A stretch of 64,000 nucleotides of DNA, from contig DCDE01000007.1 of the NCBI GenBank assembly GCA_002316275.1, positions 10,521 through 74,520 on the forward strand, given 5' to 3'. A program made the position numbers and the translations under genes. Shown in pieces: positions 45,472 to 53,434 of this stretch (positions are counted from its first letter, which is position 1; each line of letters starts with the position of its first letter). Source of the stretch: Caldifarciminota bacterium UBA1063. Its GTDB lineage: Bacteria; Hydrothermota; Hydrothermia; UBA1063. Below the pieces are notes generated by a model. That model searched no databases and was not told the origin of the DNA. It saw only the letters and a program-made list of their open reading frames with translations.

Positions 45472-46266
45472 ATGATTTTTATAAAACTTTTTTTGATAAA
45501 CACATACATAGCATCATCAATTCCACCGCTTGCCTCACTTGTAAAAGAAATTGCTGGAAACAAATATGAAGTGGTTTATATAGTGAGCGGATTCCAAAAT
45601 CCCCACACCTATGAAATTAAACCCTCGGATATTAGTAAGGTTGTGAATGCCGAGCTATATTTTGAGATCGGCGGACATCTTGAAGGGTGGGGGTCTAAAC
45701 TGTGTTCTTTACATAAGAATTGTGTAAATTTGTGTGGAAAGTTAAAAGATAAAGGTATTGAAGTTGAAAACCCCCATATATGGCTTGATTTGAAGCTAAT
45801 TCCAGAGTGCGCAAAGATTATTGAAGAGGAAATGAAGAAGACCTTTCCTGAAGATTCTTCTCTATTTAAGGCGAATTTAGAAGTATTTACTCACAATTTA
45901 AGCTCAATGGTCGAAAGTCTTAAGGTGGAATTTTCAGAGCTTAAGGGCACCAAAGCCGTTCTTTATCACCCTTCGTGGAATGGCTTTCTGGAGGCGTTCG
46001 GAATCCAAGTGGCAGGATCTCTCGTGCATCACGGCGAGAAAGAGATTTCTGCGGGAGAGTACGTTCGCTGGATTCAAAGGATTAAGAATGAGGGGGTTTC
46101 TCTCGTAATTTCTGATATTAATATACCTTCTAAGATTCCTGAAAATCTTGCGAAAGAATCGGGAGTATGTTTCGTCAATTTGAATCCTCTATTTGAAGGG
46201 CCATTTATAGAATCACTGGAAGAGCAAGCGCTCTTAATAAGGGGGGCTATGAAGTGTCGGAAATAG
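45472..46266 (+). CDS. Zinc/manganese ABC transporter substrate-binding protein
   Basis: GGGAG 6 nt before ATG 45472 favours this start (264 residues, hydrophobic signal-like N-terminus) over the GTG at 45457. Cluster A-I (ZnuA/TroA) features: metal-ligand histidines in NPHTYE, PHIWLD, LYHPSW and the acidic ligand region ISDINIP. The His-rich mobile loop of zinc-binding ZnuA is absent, so the metal could be Zn or Mn. Overlaps the ATPase gene by 13 bp. Confidence 0.87.
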   Translation: MIFIKLFLINTYIASSIPPLASLVKEIAGNKYEVVYIVSGFQNPHTYEIKPSDISKVVNAELYFEIGGHLEGWGSKLCSLHKNCVNLCGKLKDKGIEVENPHIWLDLKLIPECAKIIEEEMKKTFPEDSSLFKANLEVFTHNLSSMVESLKVEFSELKGTKAVLYHPSWNGFLEAFGIQVAGSLVHHGEKEISAGEYVRWIQRIKNEGVSLVISDINIPSKIPENLAKESGVCFVNLNPLFEGPFIESLEEQALLIRGAMKCRK

Positions 46267-47033
46267 TATTCGATAAAGTAAGTGCTGGCTACGATAGAAA
46301 AATTGTATTTGAAAATCTAAGTTTTACCCTTGAAAAACATGACTTTATGGTCATTTTTGGACCCAACGGAGTTGGTAAGACTACGCTCGCCAAAACTATT
46401 CTCGGAATTATAAGCCCTATTTCTGGTTCTACTTACGTTCTTGGATGTACGTTACATGGGGTATGTCCTCATAAGAAAATGATAGGCTATGTACCCCAGG
46501 TATACAATTTAGATCCAGACTTTCCAGCAACTCTATTTGATATAGTTCTTACGGGTTGTTACCCACTTTTAAAGCCAACGGAGAAAGTACATCAGATCTA
46601 TATTGAGCAGGCTTACAGAAATCTAAAAACTGTAGGACTCATCGAATTTAAAGATGTGCCATTCTCAAAGTTATCGAGTGGCCAGCAAAAGAGAGGCCTA
46701 CTTGCTAGGGCTCTAATGGGACCACCAAAGATATTACTTCTCGATGAACCCACTGCAGGTGTTGATCTTGTGAGTGAGGTACAGGTAAACCTTGCTATTG
46801 AAACGGCTTTCAGAGATTTTAATATACCTGTTATTGCGATAACTCATGATATAAATCCTTATCTATCTATTGCTACAAAAGTTATAATAATGGGTTATGG
46901 TAAACACTATGCAGGGCGGATTGATGAGATCTTAAGAGAAGAAATTCTATCTGAAATCTACAGAACGAAAGTGGATGTATTAGAAAAAGAGGGGAAGCGG
47001 TACATTAACATCAGGGACGCTCACTATGGCTGA
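46254..47033 (+). CDS. Metal ABC transporter ATP-binding protein
   Basis: 259 residues from GTG. Walker A GPNGVGKTT (~36-44), signature SSGQQKRGLLARALM (LSSGQ), Walker B ILLLDEPTAGVD, and the His switch THDIN. Member of the ZnuC/MntB group. The stop overlaps the permease start by 8 bp; no fused substrate domain. Confidence 0.92.
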   Translation: MSEIVFDKVSAGYDRKIVFENLSFTLEKHDFMVIFGPNGVGKTTLAKTILGIISPISGSTYVLGCTLHGVCPHKKMIGYVPQVYNLDPDFPATLFDIVLTGCYPLLKPTEKVHQIYIEQAYRNLKTVGLIEFKDVPFSKLSSGQQKRGLLARALMGPPKILLLDEPTAGVDLVSEVQVNLAIETAFRDFNIPVIAITHDINPYLSIATKVIIMGYGKHYAGRIDEILREEILSEIYRTKVDVLEKEGKRYINIRDAHYG

Positions 47034-47820
47034 GCTTTTCGGTTTACCGGTAATTCAGAGGGCGTTTATTGCAGTATTATTGGCTGGTGCTTTTTTGCCC
47101 CTTGCTGGAACATTTACAATATTGACTGAAACATCTTTCCTTTCGGCAGGCTTGGCGCATATTGCATTTGCAGGTGTTGCGATTGGGTACGCTTTTAAGA
47201 CCAATCCTTTAATATCCGCACTCGCTGTAACGGTTGTCAGTGCCTATTTTTTGTGGATGGTAAGTGAAAGAACCCACGGGAAATACGAACAAACTTTAAG
47301 TATTCTGTTTTCTTTCTTTATGGCTCTTGGGATTATATTTTTCGGTTTATCGAAAAGCTACACTGCGGACGCTATATCGTATCTTTTTGGGAGTCCTTTG
47401 GCTTCCACTGGAGCTGACGTCATGCTCCTATTTGGAGCGCTGGTTGCATACTCAATTTTTGTTGTCATATATAGGAGAGAGTTGTTTCATATGGTTTTCT
47501 CCAGTGAACTTGCCCTTGCAGCAGGAATTAATGTTTCAGTGTTTCGTTTATTGTTCTTTCTCTTTACAGCTCTTTCAGTGGTCCTTAGTATGAAAGCTGT
47601 TGGGGCACTCGTAGTTTTTGGCCTTATGGTCATACCACCCTCAGTTTCGCAGCGTTTTTCAAAGCACTTTAATCAAATGGTCCTTGGATCTGTTTTTGTG
47701 GGAATATTTAGTGCCCTTACTGGCTTCATAATCTCTTTATTTTTAGACATTCCAGTAGGTGCTTCCGTCGTGGTTGTGGCGACTATTTTGTATTTTATTT
47801 CGGTTACTGTAAGAAAATGA
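47026..47820 (+). CDS. Metal ABC transporter permease
   Basis: 264 residues with about eight membrane helices and the ABC-3 family segments TETSFLSAGLAHIAFAGVA and ALVVFGLMVIPPSVSQRFS. Supplies the membrane channel for the preceding binding protein and ATPase. Stop and the next start overlap as ATGA. No Fur/Zur or MntR-type operator was recognisable upstream of the operon. Confidence 0.92.
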   Translation: MAELFGLPVIQRAFIAVLLAGAFLPLAGTFTILTETSFLSAGLAHIAFAGVAIGYAFKTNPLISALAVTVVSAYFLWMVSERTHGKYEQTLSILFSFFMALGIIFFGLSKSYTADAISYLFGSPLASTGADVMLLFGALVAYSIFVVIYRRELFHMVFSSELALAAGINVSVFRLLFFLFTALSVVLSMKAVGALVVFGLMVIPPSVSQRFSKHFNQMVLGSVFVGIFSALTGFIISLFLDIPVGASVVVVATILYFISVTVRK

Positions 47821-48935
47821 AAATTTTACAGGTCAGCGATGCGTACCTTCCCTTCCCAGGCGGAGTGGGGGAGCATATCTATAACTTAAAGAAATATTTA
47901 CAGAGGTTAGGCCACTCGGTGTATGTCCTAACTACAGGTTATCCAGGAATGCAGGAAGAGATTGACTCAAATGTAATAAGAAGAGGTGAAGTTTTTTTAA
48001 CACCGCCTCTTAAAATCTTTAACAACACTCAGCTCACTCTTACTCTTGACCTTAAAATATGCAGTTTCCTTAAAGATTTTTACCGTAAAAATAGTTTTGA
48101 TATTGTGCACCTTCACGGCCCATTAGCTCCAAACCTGCCAGGGCTTGCACTCCATTATGCTCCATATCCATGTGTTGCGACGTTTCACACGGCTTTTATT
48201 GGCACGAACTGGAATAAGCTTGCAAAAATAATATATAACAAAGACGCGCTTAAGCTAAAAACGTTTATTTTTGTATCAAAGACAGCAAAGGATGCAGTCA
48301 TTCCTCCATATAGAGGAAAGTGGATCATTATACCTAATGGTGTTGATCTTGAAGTTTTTTACCCTGCGCCTTCAGGTAGACACGTTGAAGGCAGGGTAAA
48401 TATAGGTTTTCTCAGTAGGCATGAGCCCAGGAAGGGCTTAGACGTGTTATTACAGGCGTTTTCAGAAAATGAGGTATTGAAGAAAAATGCTTCATTGATT
48501 ATAGGTAGCTCTGGACCCCTAACGGATTATTACAAAAAATTTTGTAAAGAAAAAGATATACCAGCGATTTTTATGGGAAGAATCCCAAGGGAAAAACTTC
48601 CAGAATTTTATCGAAAGCTGGATGTCTTTGTAGCTCCTTCGACGGGTGGTGAAAGTTTTGGTCTCATATTACTCGAAGCAATGGCTTGCGGAACCCCTGT
48701 TTTAGCTTCTGATATCGAGGGTTACAGAAATGTGATTACTGATGGTTTTAATGGACTTTTATTTAAAAATCGTGACTCGAAAGATCTATCTGAAAAACTA
48801 GTGGAATTGATAGCGGATGAAAAGTTGTACCAGAGACTCAGAGCCAGTGGACTTATGTATGTAGAGGGATTCCACTGGCTTGAAATAGCGAGAAGGGTAG
48901 AAGATGTTTATAAAGGAGTTTTAGAGTTATGTTAG
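47817..48935 (+). CDS. GT4 family glycosyltransferase (PimA-like)
   Basis: 372 residues. GT-B fold: N-terminal GGVGEHIYNL, acceptor-side HLHGPLAPNLPGLAL and VATFHTAF, and the C-terminal donor site GESFGLILLEAMACGTPVLASD. The HxHxPLAPxLP pattern resembles mannosyltransferases acting on phosphatidylinositol (PimA), though the acceptor is unknown. It is followed by an LpxL/HtrB-type acyltransferase with 7-bp overlap, suggesting a shared glycolipid pathway. Confidence 0.85.
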   Translation: MKILQVSDAYLPFPGGVGEHIYNLKKYLQRLGHSVYVLTTGYPGMQEEIDSNVIRRGEVFLTPPLKIFNNTQLTLTLDLKICSFLKDFYRKNSFDIVHLHGPLAPNLPGLALHYAPYPCVATFHTAFIGTNWNKLAKIIYNKDALKLKTFIFVSKTAKDAVIPPYRGKWIIIPNGVDLEVFYPAPSGRHVEGRVNIGFLSRHEPRKGLDVLLQAFSENEVLKKNASLIIGSSGPLTDYYKKFCKEKDIPAIFMGRIPREKLPEFYRKLDVFVAPSTGGESFGLILLEAMACGTPVLASDIEGYRNVITDGFNGLLFKNRDSKDLSEKLVELIADEKLYQRLRASGLMYVEGFHWLEIARRVEDVYKGVLELC

Positions 48936-49726
48936 TCACTATGTTTGCTCAATTCATAAGCATCTTTGTGCCGCAGAAAATTGCAGAGTTTTTAGCTGTA
49001 ATATTTGCAGATGCTTTTAGGCCATTTGATTGGAGAACTAAGGCTGTAATGAAAAATATGAACATCATTTTTCCAGAAAAGCCGCTGTATGAGCGAAAGA
49101 GGCTTACAAGGGATACGTTTCGGAAGATGTTCCTTTCTTACGTTAAGCTTATGAAAATCAATAGAGAAAAATGGGAAAAAATGATGTCGTTTGAAGATCT
49201 AGAAATAATAAAAAACCGAAAATCACTCGTTTTTTCTATTCATTTGGGGCCCTGGGATATTGGTTGCAAATATGTGAATGCCTATGGTTTCAATATTTAC
49301 GCTTTAATGGAAGACCTACCCAAATTTTATATGAGATTATGGCAAAGATTCAGGGAGGGTATTAAGATTATTACTGTTGGGAAGGGCACGTTAAAGGCTA
49401 TCCGACAATTGAAGAAAGAAGAAAAGTACGCTATTGTTTTACTTATTGACAGGGTTACCTCTGGTAAATACTACAAATCAAAGTTTATGGGGCAAGATGT
49501 TATTTTCGCAGAGGGTATCTTCAAGCTTCCGAACCTGATTGAGGGGGACTCCCTCTTTCTGCAATGTCATTGGGATGAAAAGATGGAAAAAGTTCGTTTT
49601 GACTTTGCACAGTTACCAAGAGAAAATCTTGAAGGCGAGATATTAAGGCTTTTCGAAGAGAGCATAAAGAAATATCCCACAGAGTGGTACAATTTTTACT
49701 TTTTTACTACTCAAAAGCCGATTTAA
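48929..49726 (+). CDS. LpxL/HtrB-family lysophospholipid acyltransferase
   Basis: 265 residues with a hydrophobic N-terminus. The H-x4-D catalytic motif is IHLGPWD (H105, D110), as in lipid A late acyltransferases and the mycobacterial PIM acyltransferase PatA. C-terminal half binds the acyl donor. Placed after a PimA-like glycosyltransferase; a glycolipid or lipid A precursor is the likely acceptor. The 3' end overlaps ddl by 20 bp. Confidence 0.82.
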   Translation: MLVTMFAQFISIFVPQKIAEFLAVIFADAFRPFDWRTKAVMKNMNIIFPEKPLYERKRLTRDTFRKMFLSYVKLMKINREKWEKMMSFEDLEIIKNRKSLVFSIHLGPWDIGCKYVNAYGFNIYALMEDLPKFYMRLWQRFREGIKIITVGKGTLKAIRQLKKEEKYAIVLLIDRVTSGKYYKSKFMGQDVIFAEGIFKLPNLIEGDSLFLQCHWDEKMEKVRFDFAQLPRENLEGEILRLFEESIKKYPTEWYNFYFFTTQKPI

Positions 49727-50666
49727 GTATATATAGGACGACTTCATCGTAAGATATGCCCATCCGTTCAGCTTCCATCGGTAAGTCTGAAAGCTCGGTC
49801 ATTCCAGGTAGGGTATTGATTTCGAAAATATAATAGTTACCACTCTCATCAATTGCACCATCAACTCTCGAAAACCCCTTGCATCCTAAGGCCTTATGAA
49901 GGGTCAAAGAGGAGCTCTGAAATGCTAAAGTGGCTTCATTCGATATTCTGGCAGGTATGATAAATTTTGTCAATCCCTTTGTATATTTTGCCGTAAAGTC
50001 ATAAAATTCACGGTCAACTACTTCAAGCTCCAAGATGGGGAGGGCAAAACTTTCCTCGTTGGTTCCAAGTATGCCACAGGTGACAGTTTTGCCTCGGATA
50101 TATTCTTCTACATACAGATCGCCAAAAATCTCTTTGAGTTCTTTGAGTCCTTTGAAATACTCATCTTTAGAATGGACGATCTTGATACCCAGACTGGAGC
50201 CTTCAGATCGTGGCTTCAGAACAGCAGGTAGACCAATTTCTTCAAGGGCTTTTTGAGATTCAATTTCTAAGTCTTTTCTGTGCGGAATAAAGTAATGAGG
50301 AGGTGTTTTAATTCCAAGGCTATCCATAATGTGCTTTGTCATAATCTTATCTATGCCTATCGAAGAGGCCATAACACCCGACCCAGTATATGGAATCCCC
50401 ATTAATTCAAGCATTCCTTGAATAGTACCGTCTTCCCCAGGTTTTCCATGAAGAATAATAAATGCAACATCGGTGAATCCTGGCTTGATTTCTGTAAGAT
50501 TTTCCCTCGTTAGGTCAAAAATTTTTGCTTTAAAGCCCTGCTTTAAAAGACTTTCATAGACTCTCTTACCAGAACGAAGGGACACCTCTCGTTCCCCTGA
50601 CCACCCACCGCAAATGACAGTTACTTCCTTATTTTTTAGATATTCTTTTATTTCTGAGAGGTGCAT
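49707..50666 (-). CDS. ddl: D-alanine-D-alanine ligase
   Basis: 319 residues. ATP-grasp enzyme: VICGGWSGEREVSLRSG at the start, HGKPGEDGTIQGMLELMGIPYTGSG, and the metal-binding C-terminal FSRVDGAIDESGNYYIFEINTLPGMT. Joins two D-Ala for peptidoglycan. It begins 5 nt after the rpmI stop with no ribosome binding site, so translation probably depends on coupling. It occupies the place where rplT normally follows rpmI. Confidence 0.95.
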   Translation of the reverse strand: MHLSEIKEYLKNKEVTVICGGWSGEREVSLRSGKRVYESLLKQGFKAKIFDLTRENLTEIKPGFTDVAFIILHGKPGEDGTIQGMLELMGIPYTGSGVMASSIGIDKIMTKHIMDSLGIKTPPHYFIPHRKDLEIESQKALEEIGLPAVLKPRSEGSSLGIKIVHSKDEYFKGLKELKEIFGDLYVEEYIRGKTVTCGILGTNEESFALPILELEVVDREFYDFTAKYTKGLTKFIIPARISNEATLAFQSSSLTLHKALGCKGFSRVDGAIDESGNYYIFEINTLPGMTELSDLPMEAERMGISYDEVVLYILKSAFE

Positions 50667-50671
50667 CTGGG

Positions 50672-50872
50672 TCAGAAGCTGCTAGGCATCAATCGTTTTA
50701 TCTTCTTAAGCTCCGTTTTATCTACAAGAGCTGGTTTCCTTAACTTTCTCCTTGTCTTTGGGCTTTTCCCAATGAGGAGGTGGCTTTTAAAAGCCTTGTT
50801 TCTTTTTACCTTCCCAGTGCCTGTTATTTTAAACCTTTTTTGTGCTGAACGTTTACTTTTGACTTTTGGCAT
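50672..50872 (-). CDS. rpmI: 50S ribosomal protein L35
   Basis: 66 residues, highly basic. MPKVKSKRSAQKRFKITGTG with KSHLLIGKSPKTRRKLR matches L35 along its length. AAGGAGGAG precedes the ATG. It follows infC as in most bacteria, but rplT is not found after it. Confidence 0.96.
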   Translation of the reverse strand: MPKVKSKRSAQKRFKITGTGKVKRNKAFKSHLLIGKSPKTRRKLRKPALVDKTELKKIKRLMPSSF

Positions 50873-50893
50873 TGGCTCCTCCTTAAATTCTAT

Positions 50894-51448
50894 TTACTTG
50901 TTTGATTTTAAAAGAAAGGTTAGATTTCTCCCTTCCATTTTGGGAGGGACTTCTACCTGTGCAGAATCTTCCAGGCGCGCTGTTATCTTTTTAAAAAGTT
51001 CATCTCCCCACTCAAGGTGAGCCATCTCCCTTCCCCTAAACATAATTTTTATTCGCACTTTATTTCCCGACTCTAAGAATTCTCTAGCTTTCTTTAACTT
51101 TACCTCAAGGTCATGGTCTAAAATTCTAGGACCCATAGTAATTTCCCTGACTTCACCCAGTTGCTTCTTTTTGGCTTCTTTCTGTTTTTTCTGCTCCTCA
51201 TATTTGAGTTTACCGTAGTCTAGAATTTTACAAACAGGCGGGTTAGCGTTAGGGTCAACTTCTACAAGGTCGAGCCCGATTTCATGTGCTATTTTTATGG
51301 CCTCTTTCGTTTTCACAATTCCAAGGTGTTTTCCATCGGGTCCAATAACTCTTACCTCGTATGCTCTTATTCTTTCATTAACCCTGTAGGGTTCTTCCTT
51401 GTTTCTTTTTTTGAAATTTGGGCCAAGTAATGGTTGAGAATCTTTAAT
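50894..51448 (-). CDS. infC: Translation initiation factor IF-3 (AUU start)
   Basis: The conserved N-domain (RVNERIRAYEVRVIGPDGK) lies upstream of the first usable GTG at 51316. The only start with a correctly placed ribosome binding site is ATT 51448, 8 nt after GGAGG within the thrS 3' end; this gives 184 residues. The C-domain ends in LTFLLKSNK. ATT as start is the classical autoregulated infC signal: IF-3 discriminates against it. ATT shares one base with the thrS stop TAA. Standard thrS-infC-rpmI order. Confidence 0.92.
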   Translation of the reverse strand: MKDSQPLLGPNFKKRNKEEPYRVNERIRAYEVRVIGPDGKHLGIVKTKEAIKIAHEIGLDLVEVDPNANPPVCKILDYGKLKYEEQKKQKEAKKKQLGEVREITMGPRILDHDLEVKLKKAREFLESGNKVRIKIMFRGREMAHLEWGDELFKKITARLEDSAQVEVPPKMEGRNLTFLLKSNK

Positions 51449-53357
51449 GGTCTTTACCTCCTTTTAGCTCCCTATTTAATATGTCAATAAATCTATCCAG
51501 AGACATCTGGCCAAGGTCACCAGACCCGTGCCTTCTCACAGCAACTACTTTTTGTTCTACTTCTTTCTTTCCAATAATAGTCATATATGGAATTTTTTCG
51601 TTCTCTGCATCTCGGATCTTTGCATTCAGCTTCTCGTTGCTCTTATCAACTTTAGCTCTGAATCCAAGATTTTTAAGGGTAGTGCAAATATCTTCGGCAT
51701 ATGCTATATTATCTTCTGATATTGGGAGTATTGCAACCTGAATCGGGGCAAGCCAAAGAGGAAAATTACCACCATAATATTCAATCAATGTGGCAAAAAA
51801 TCTCTCAATGGAGCCTAAAAGAGCTCTGTGAACTAAGTATGGCCTTCTGTCTACGCTATCTTTATCTCGATACGTGATGTCGAACCTTTCTGCAAGATTG
51901 AAATCGAACTGGATGGTCGTACATTGCCAAGATCGTCCAAGGGCATCCTTTATCTTAATATCAATTTTAGGGCCATAAAAAGCGCCGCCTCCTTCGTCTA
52001 CATTGTAATCAATATTCATATCGTCCAATGCTCTTTTAAGAGCATTTGTGGCTTCGTCCCACATCTCTTTTTTGCCTACAGATTCCGCCGGTTGGGTTGC
52101 AACAAACACCTGATAATCTGAAAATCCGAAACTATTAAGGATGAAAAATGCAAACTCCACGACACTTCTTATCTCGTCAATTATCTGGTCCGGGCGTGCA
52201 AAAATGTGAGCATCATCCTGGGTGAACCCCCTTACCCTTAGGAGGCCGTGTAGAACACCCGATCTTTCATATCTGTATACAGTTCCCAATTCGCAGTACC
52301 TAATGGGTAGGTCTCTATAACTTCTAATCTTCGATTTATAAATCATAATGTGAAACGGACAATTCATAGGTTTTATGTAATATTCCTGGTTGTCAAACTC
52401 GATTGGAGGGTACATATTTTCTTTATAAAAATCTAAATGTCCGGAAGTCTCCCACAATTTCGACCTTCCAATATGGGGAGTGTAAACAAGTTCATAATCC
52501 CTTTTAAGATGCTCCATAATCCAGAAATTCTCTATAATGTGTCTTATAGATGCGCCCTTAGGATGCCAGAGGATAAGCCCTGGGCCAATTTCGTCATGAA
52601 TTGAGTAAAGGTCGAGTTCCCTTCCGAGAACCCTGTGGTCTCGCTTTTTCGCTTCTTCAAGTTTTTCAATGTATCTTTCTAATTCTTCATTTGTAGGGAA
52701 TGAAATCCCGTAAATTCTCTGTAACCTTGCGTTCTTCTCATCACCTCTCCAGTAACTTCCTGATACGCTGAGAAGTTTTACAGCATTTACATATCCAGTT
52801 GAAGGTAAGTGCGGTCCACGACACAGGTCTACAAAGTTTCCCTGCCTGTACAAAGAAACATATTCATCATTAATTTCCTCGAGTATTTCAACCTTGTATA
52901 GTTCACCAATGTCCCTAAAAAACTCCACAGCTTCAGTTTTTTTCACCTCAATTCTCTCAATCGGTATGTCCATCTTTATAATCTCGTGCATCCTATTTTC
53001 AATTCTTTTAATGTCATCCTCGGTAAAATTGTATCCGCCCGTATCGAAATCGTAGTAAAAGCCATCTTCAATAGCAGGTCCTATCGTAACCTTTACTTCT
53101 GGAAAGAGCTCTTTTACAGCCTGTGCCAATATATGAGATGAAGTATGCCAGTATGTTTCCCTTCCAATTTCACTATTGAAGCCCAAAACTTCAATATTAT
53201 TTTCACTACCCGTCAGAATATATGATAAGTCTCTGGGTGTTCCATCTACAAGTGCCACAAGACAGTTCTTATCTCCCTTAGTAAGGTCAAGTATTCTCAT
53301 CCCGAATACTTTTTGGTTTTCAACAAAAAACACAGCCTCTCTAACTTTTACCTTCAT
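51444..53357 (-). CDS. thrS: Threonyl-tRNA synthetase
   Basis: 637 residues, full length. N-terminal TGS domain, editing domain with HxxxH (HTSSHILAQAVKEL), class II catalytic motifs with zinc-binding CPFHIMIY, RYCELGTVYRYERSG and HRALLGSIERFFATLIE, and C-terminal anticodon domain. GGA lies 5 nt upstream of ATG 53357; the predicted -10 is only 9 nt away, leaving almost no leader and no T-box or operator. Leads thrS-infC-rpmI-ddl. Confidence 0.96.
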   Translation of the reverse strand: MKVKVREAVFFVENQKVFGMRILDLTKGDKNCLVALVDGTPRDLSYILTGSENNIEVLGFNSEIGRETYWHTSSHILAQAVKELFPEVKVTIGPAIEDGFYYDFDTGGYNFTEDDIKRIENRMHEIIKMDIPIERIEVKKTEAVEFFRDIGELYKVEILEEINDEYVSLYRQGNFVDLCRGPHLPSTGYVNAVKLLSVSGSYWRGDEKNARLQRIYGISFPTNEELERYIEKLEEAKKRDHRVLGRELDLYSIHDEIGPGLILWHPKGASIRHIIENFWIMEHLKRDYELVYTPHIGRSKLWETSGHLDFYKENMYPPIEFDNQEYYIKPMNCPFHIMIYKSKIRSYRDLPIRYCELGTVYRYERSGVLHGLLRVRGFTQDDAHIFARPDQIIDEIRSVVEFAFFILNSFGFSDYQVFVATQPAESVGKKEMWDEATNALKRALDDMNIDYNVDEGGGAFYGPKIDIKIKDALGRSWQCTTIQFDFNLAERFDITYRDKDSVDRRPYLVHRALLGSIERFFATLIEYYGGNFPLWLAPIQVAILPISEDNIAYAEDICTTLKNLGFRAKVDKSNEKLNAKIRDAENEKIPYMTIIGKKEVEQKVVAVRRHGSGDLGQMSLDRFIDILNRELKGGKDH

Positions 53358-53366
53358 ACAAATCCA

Positions 53367-53394
53367 ATGTTAATGGAATTACCATGGATTTCAA
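53367..53394 (-). promoter_or_regulatory. Possible promoter of thrS
   Basis: Minus strand TTGAAA (53389-53394), spacer 16, TAACAT (53367-53372), 9 nt to ATG 53357. The transcript would carry only about 2-3 nt before the start codon. Confidence 0.4.
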
Positions 53395-53434
53395 AGCTAC
53401 TCTTTAAAAATAGGCTCTTTTCTAAGTTTTCACC

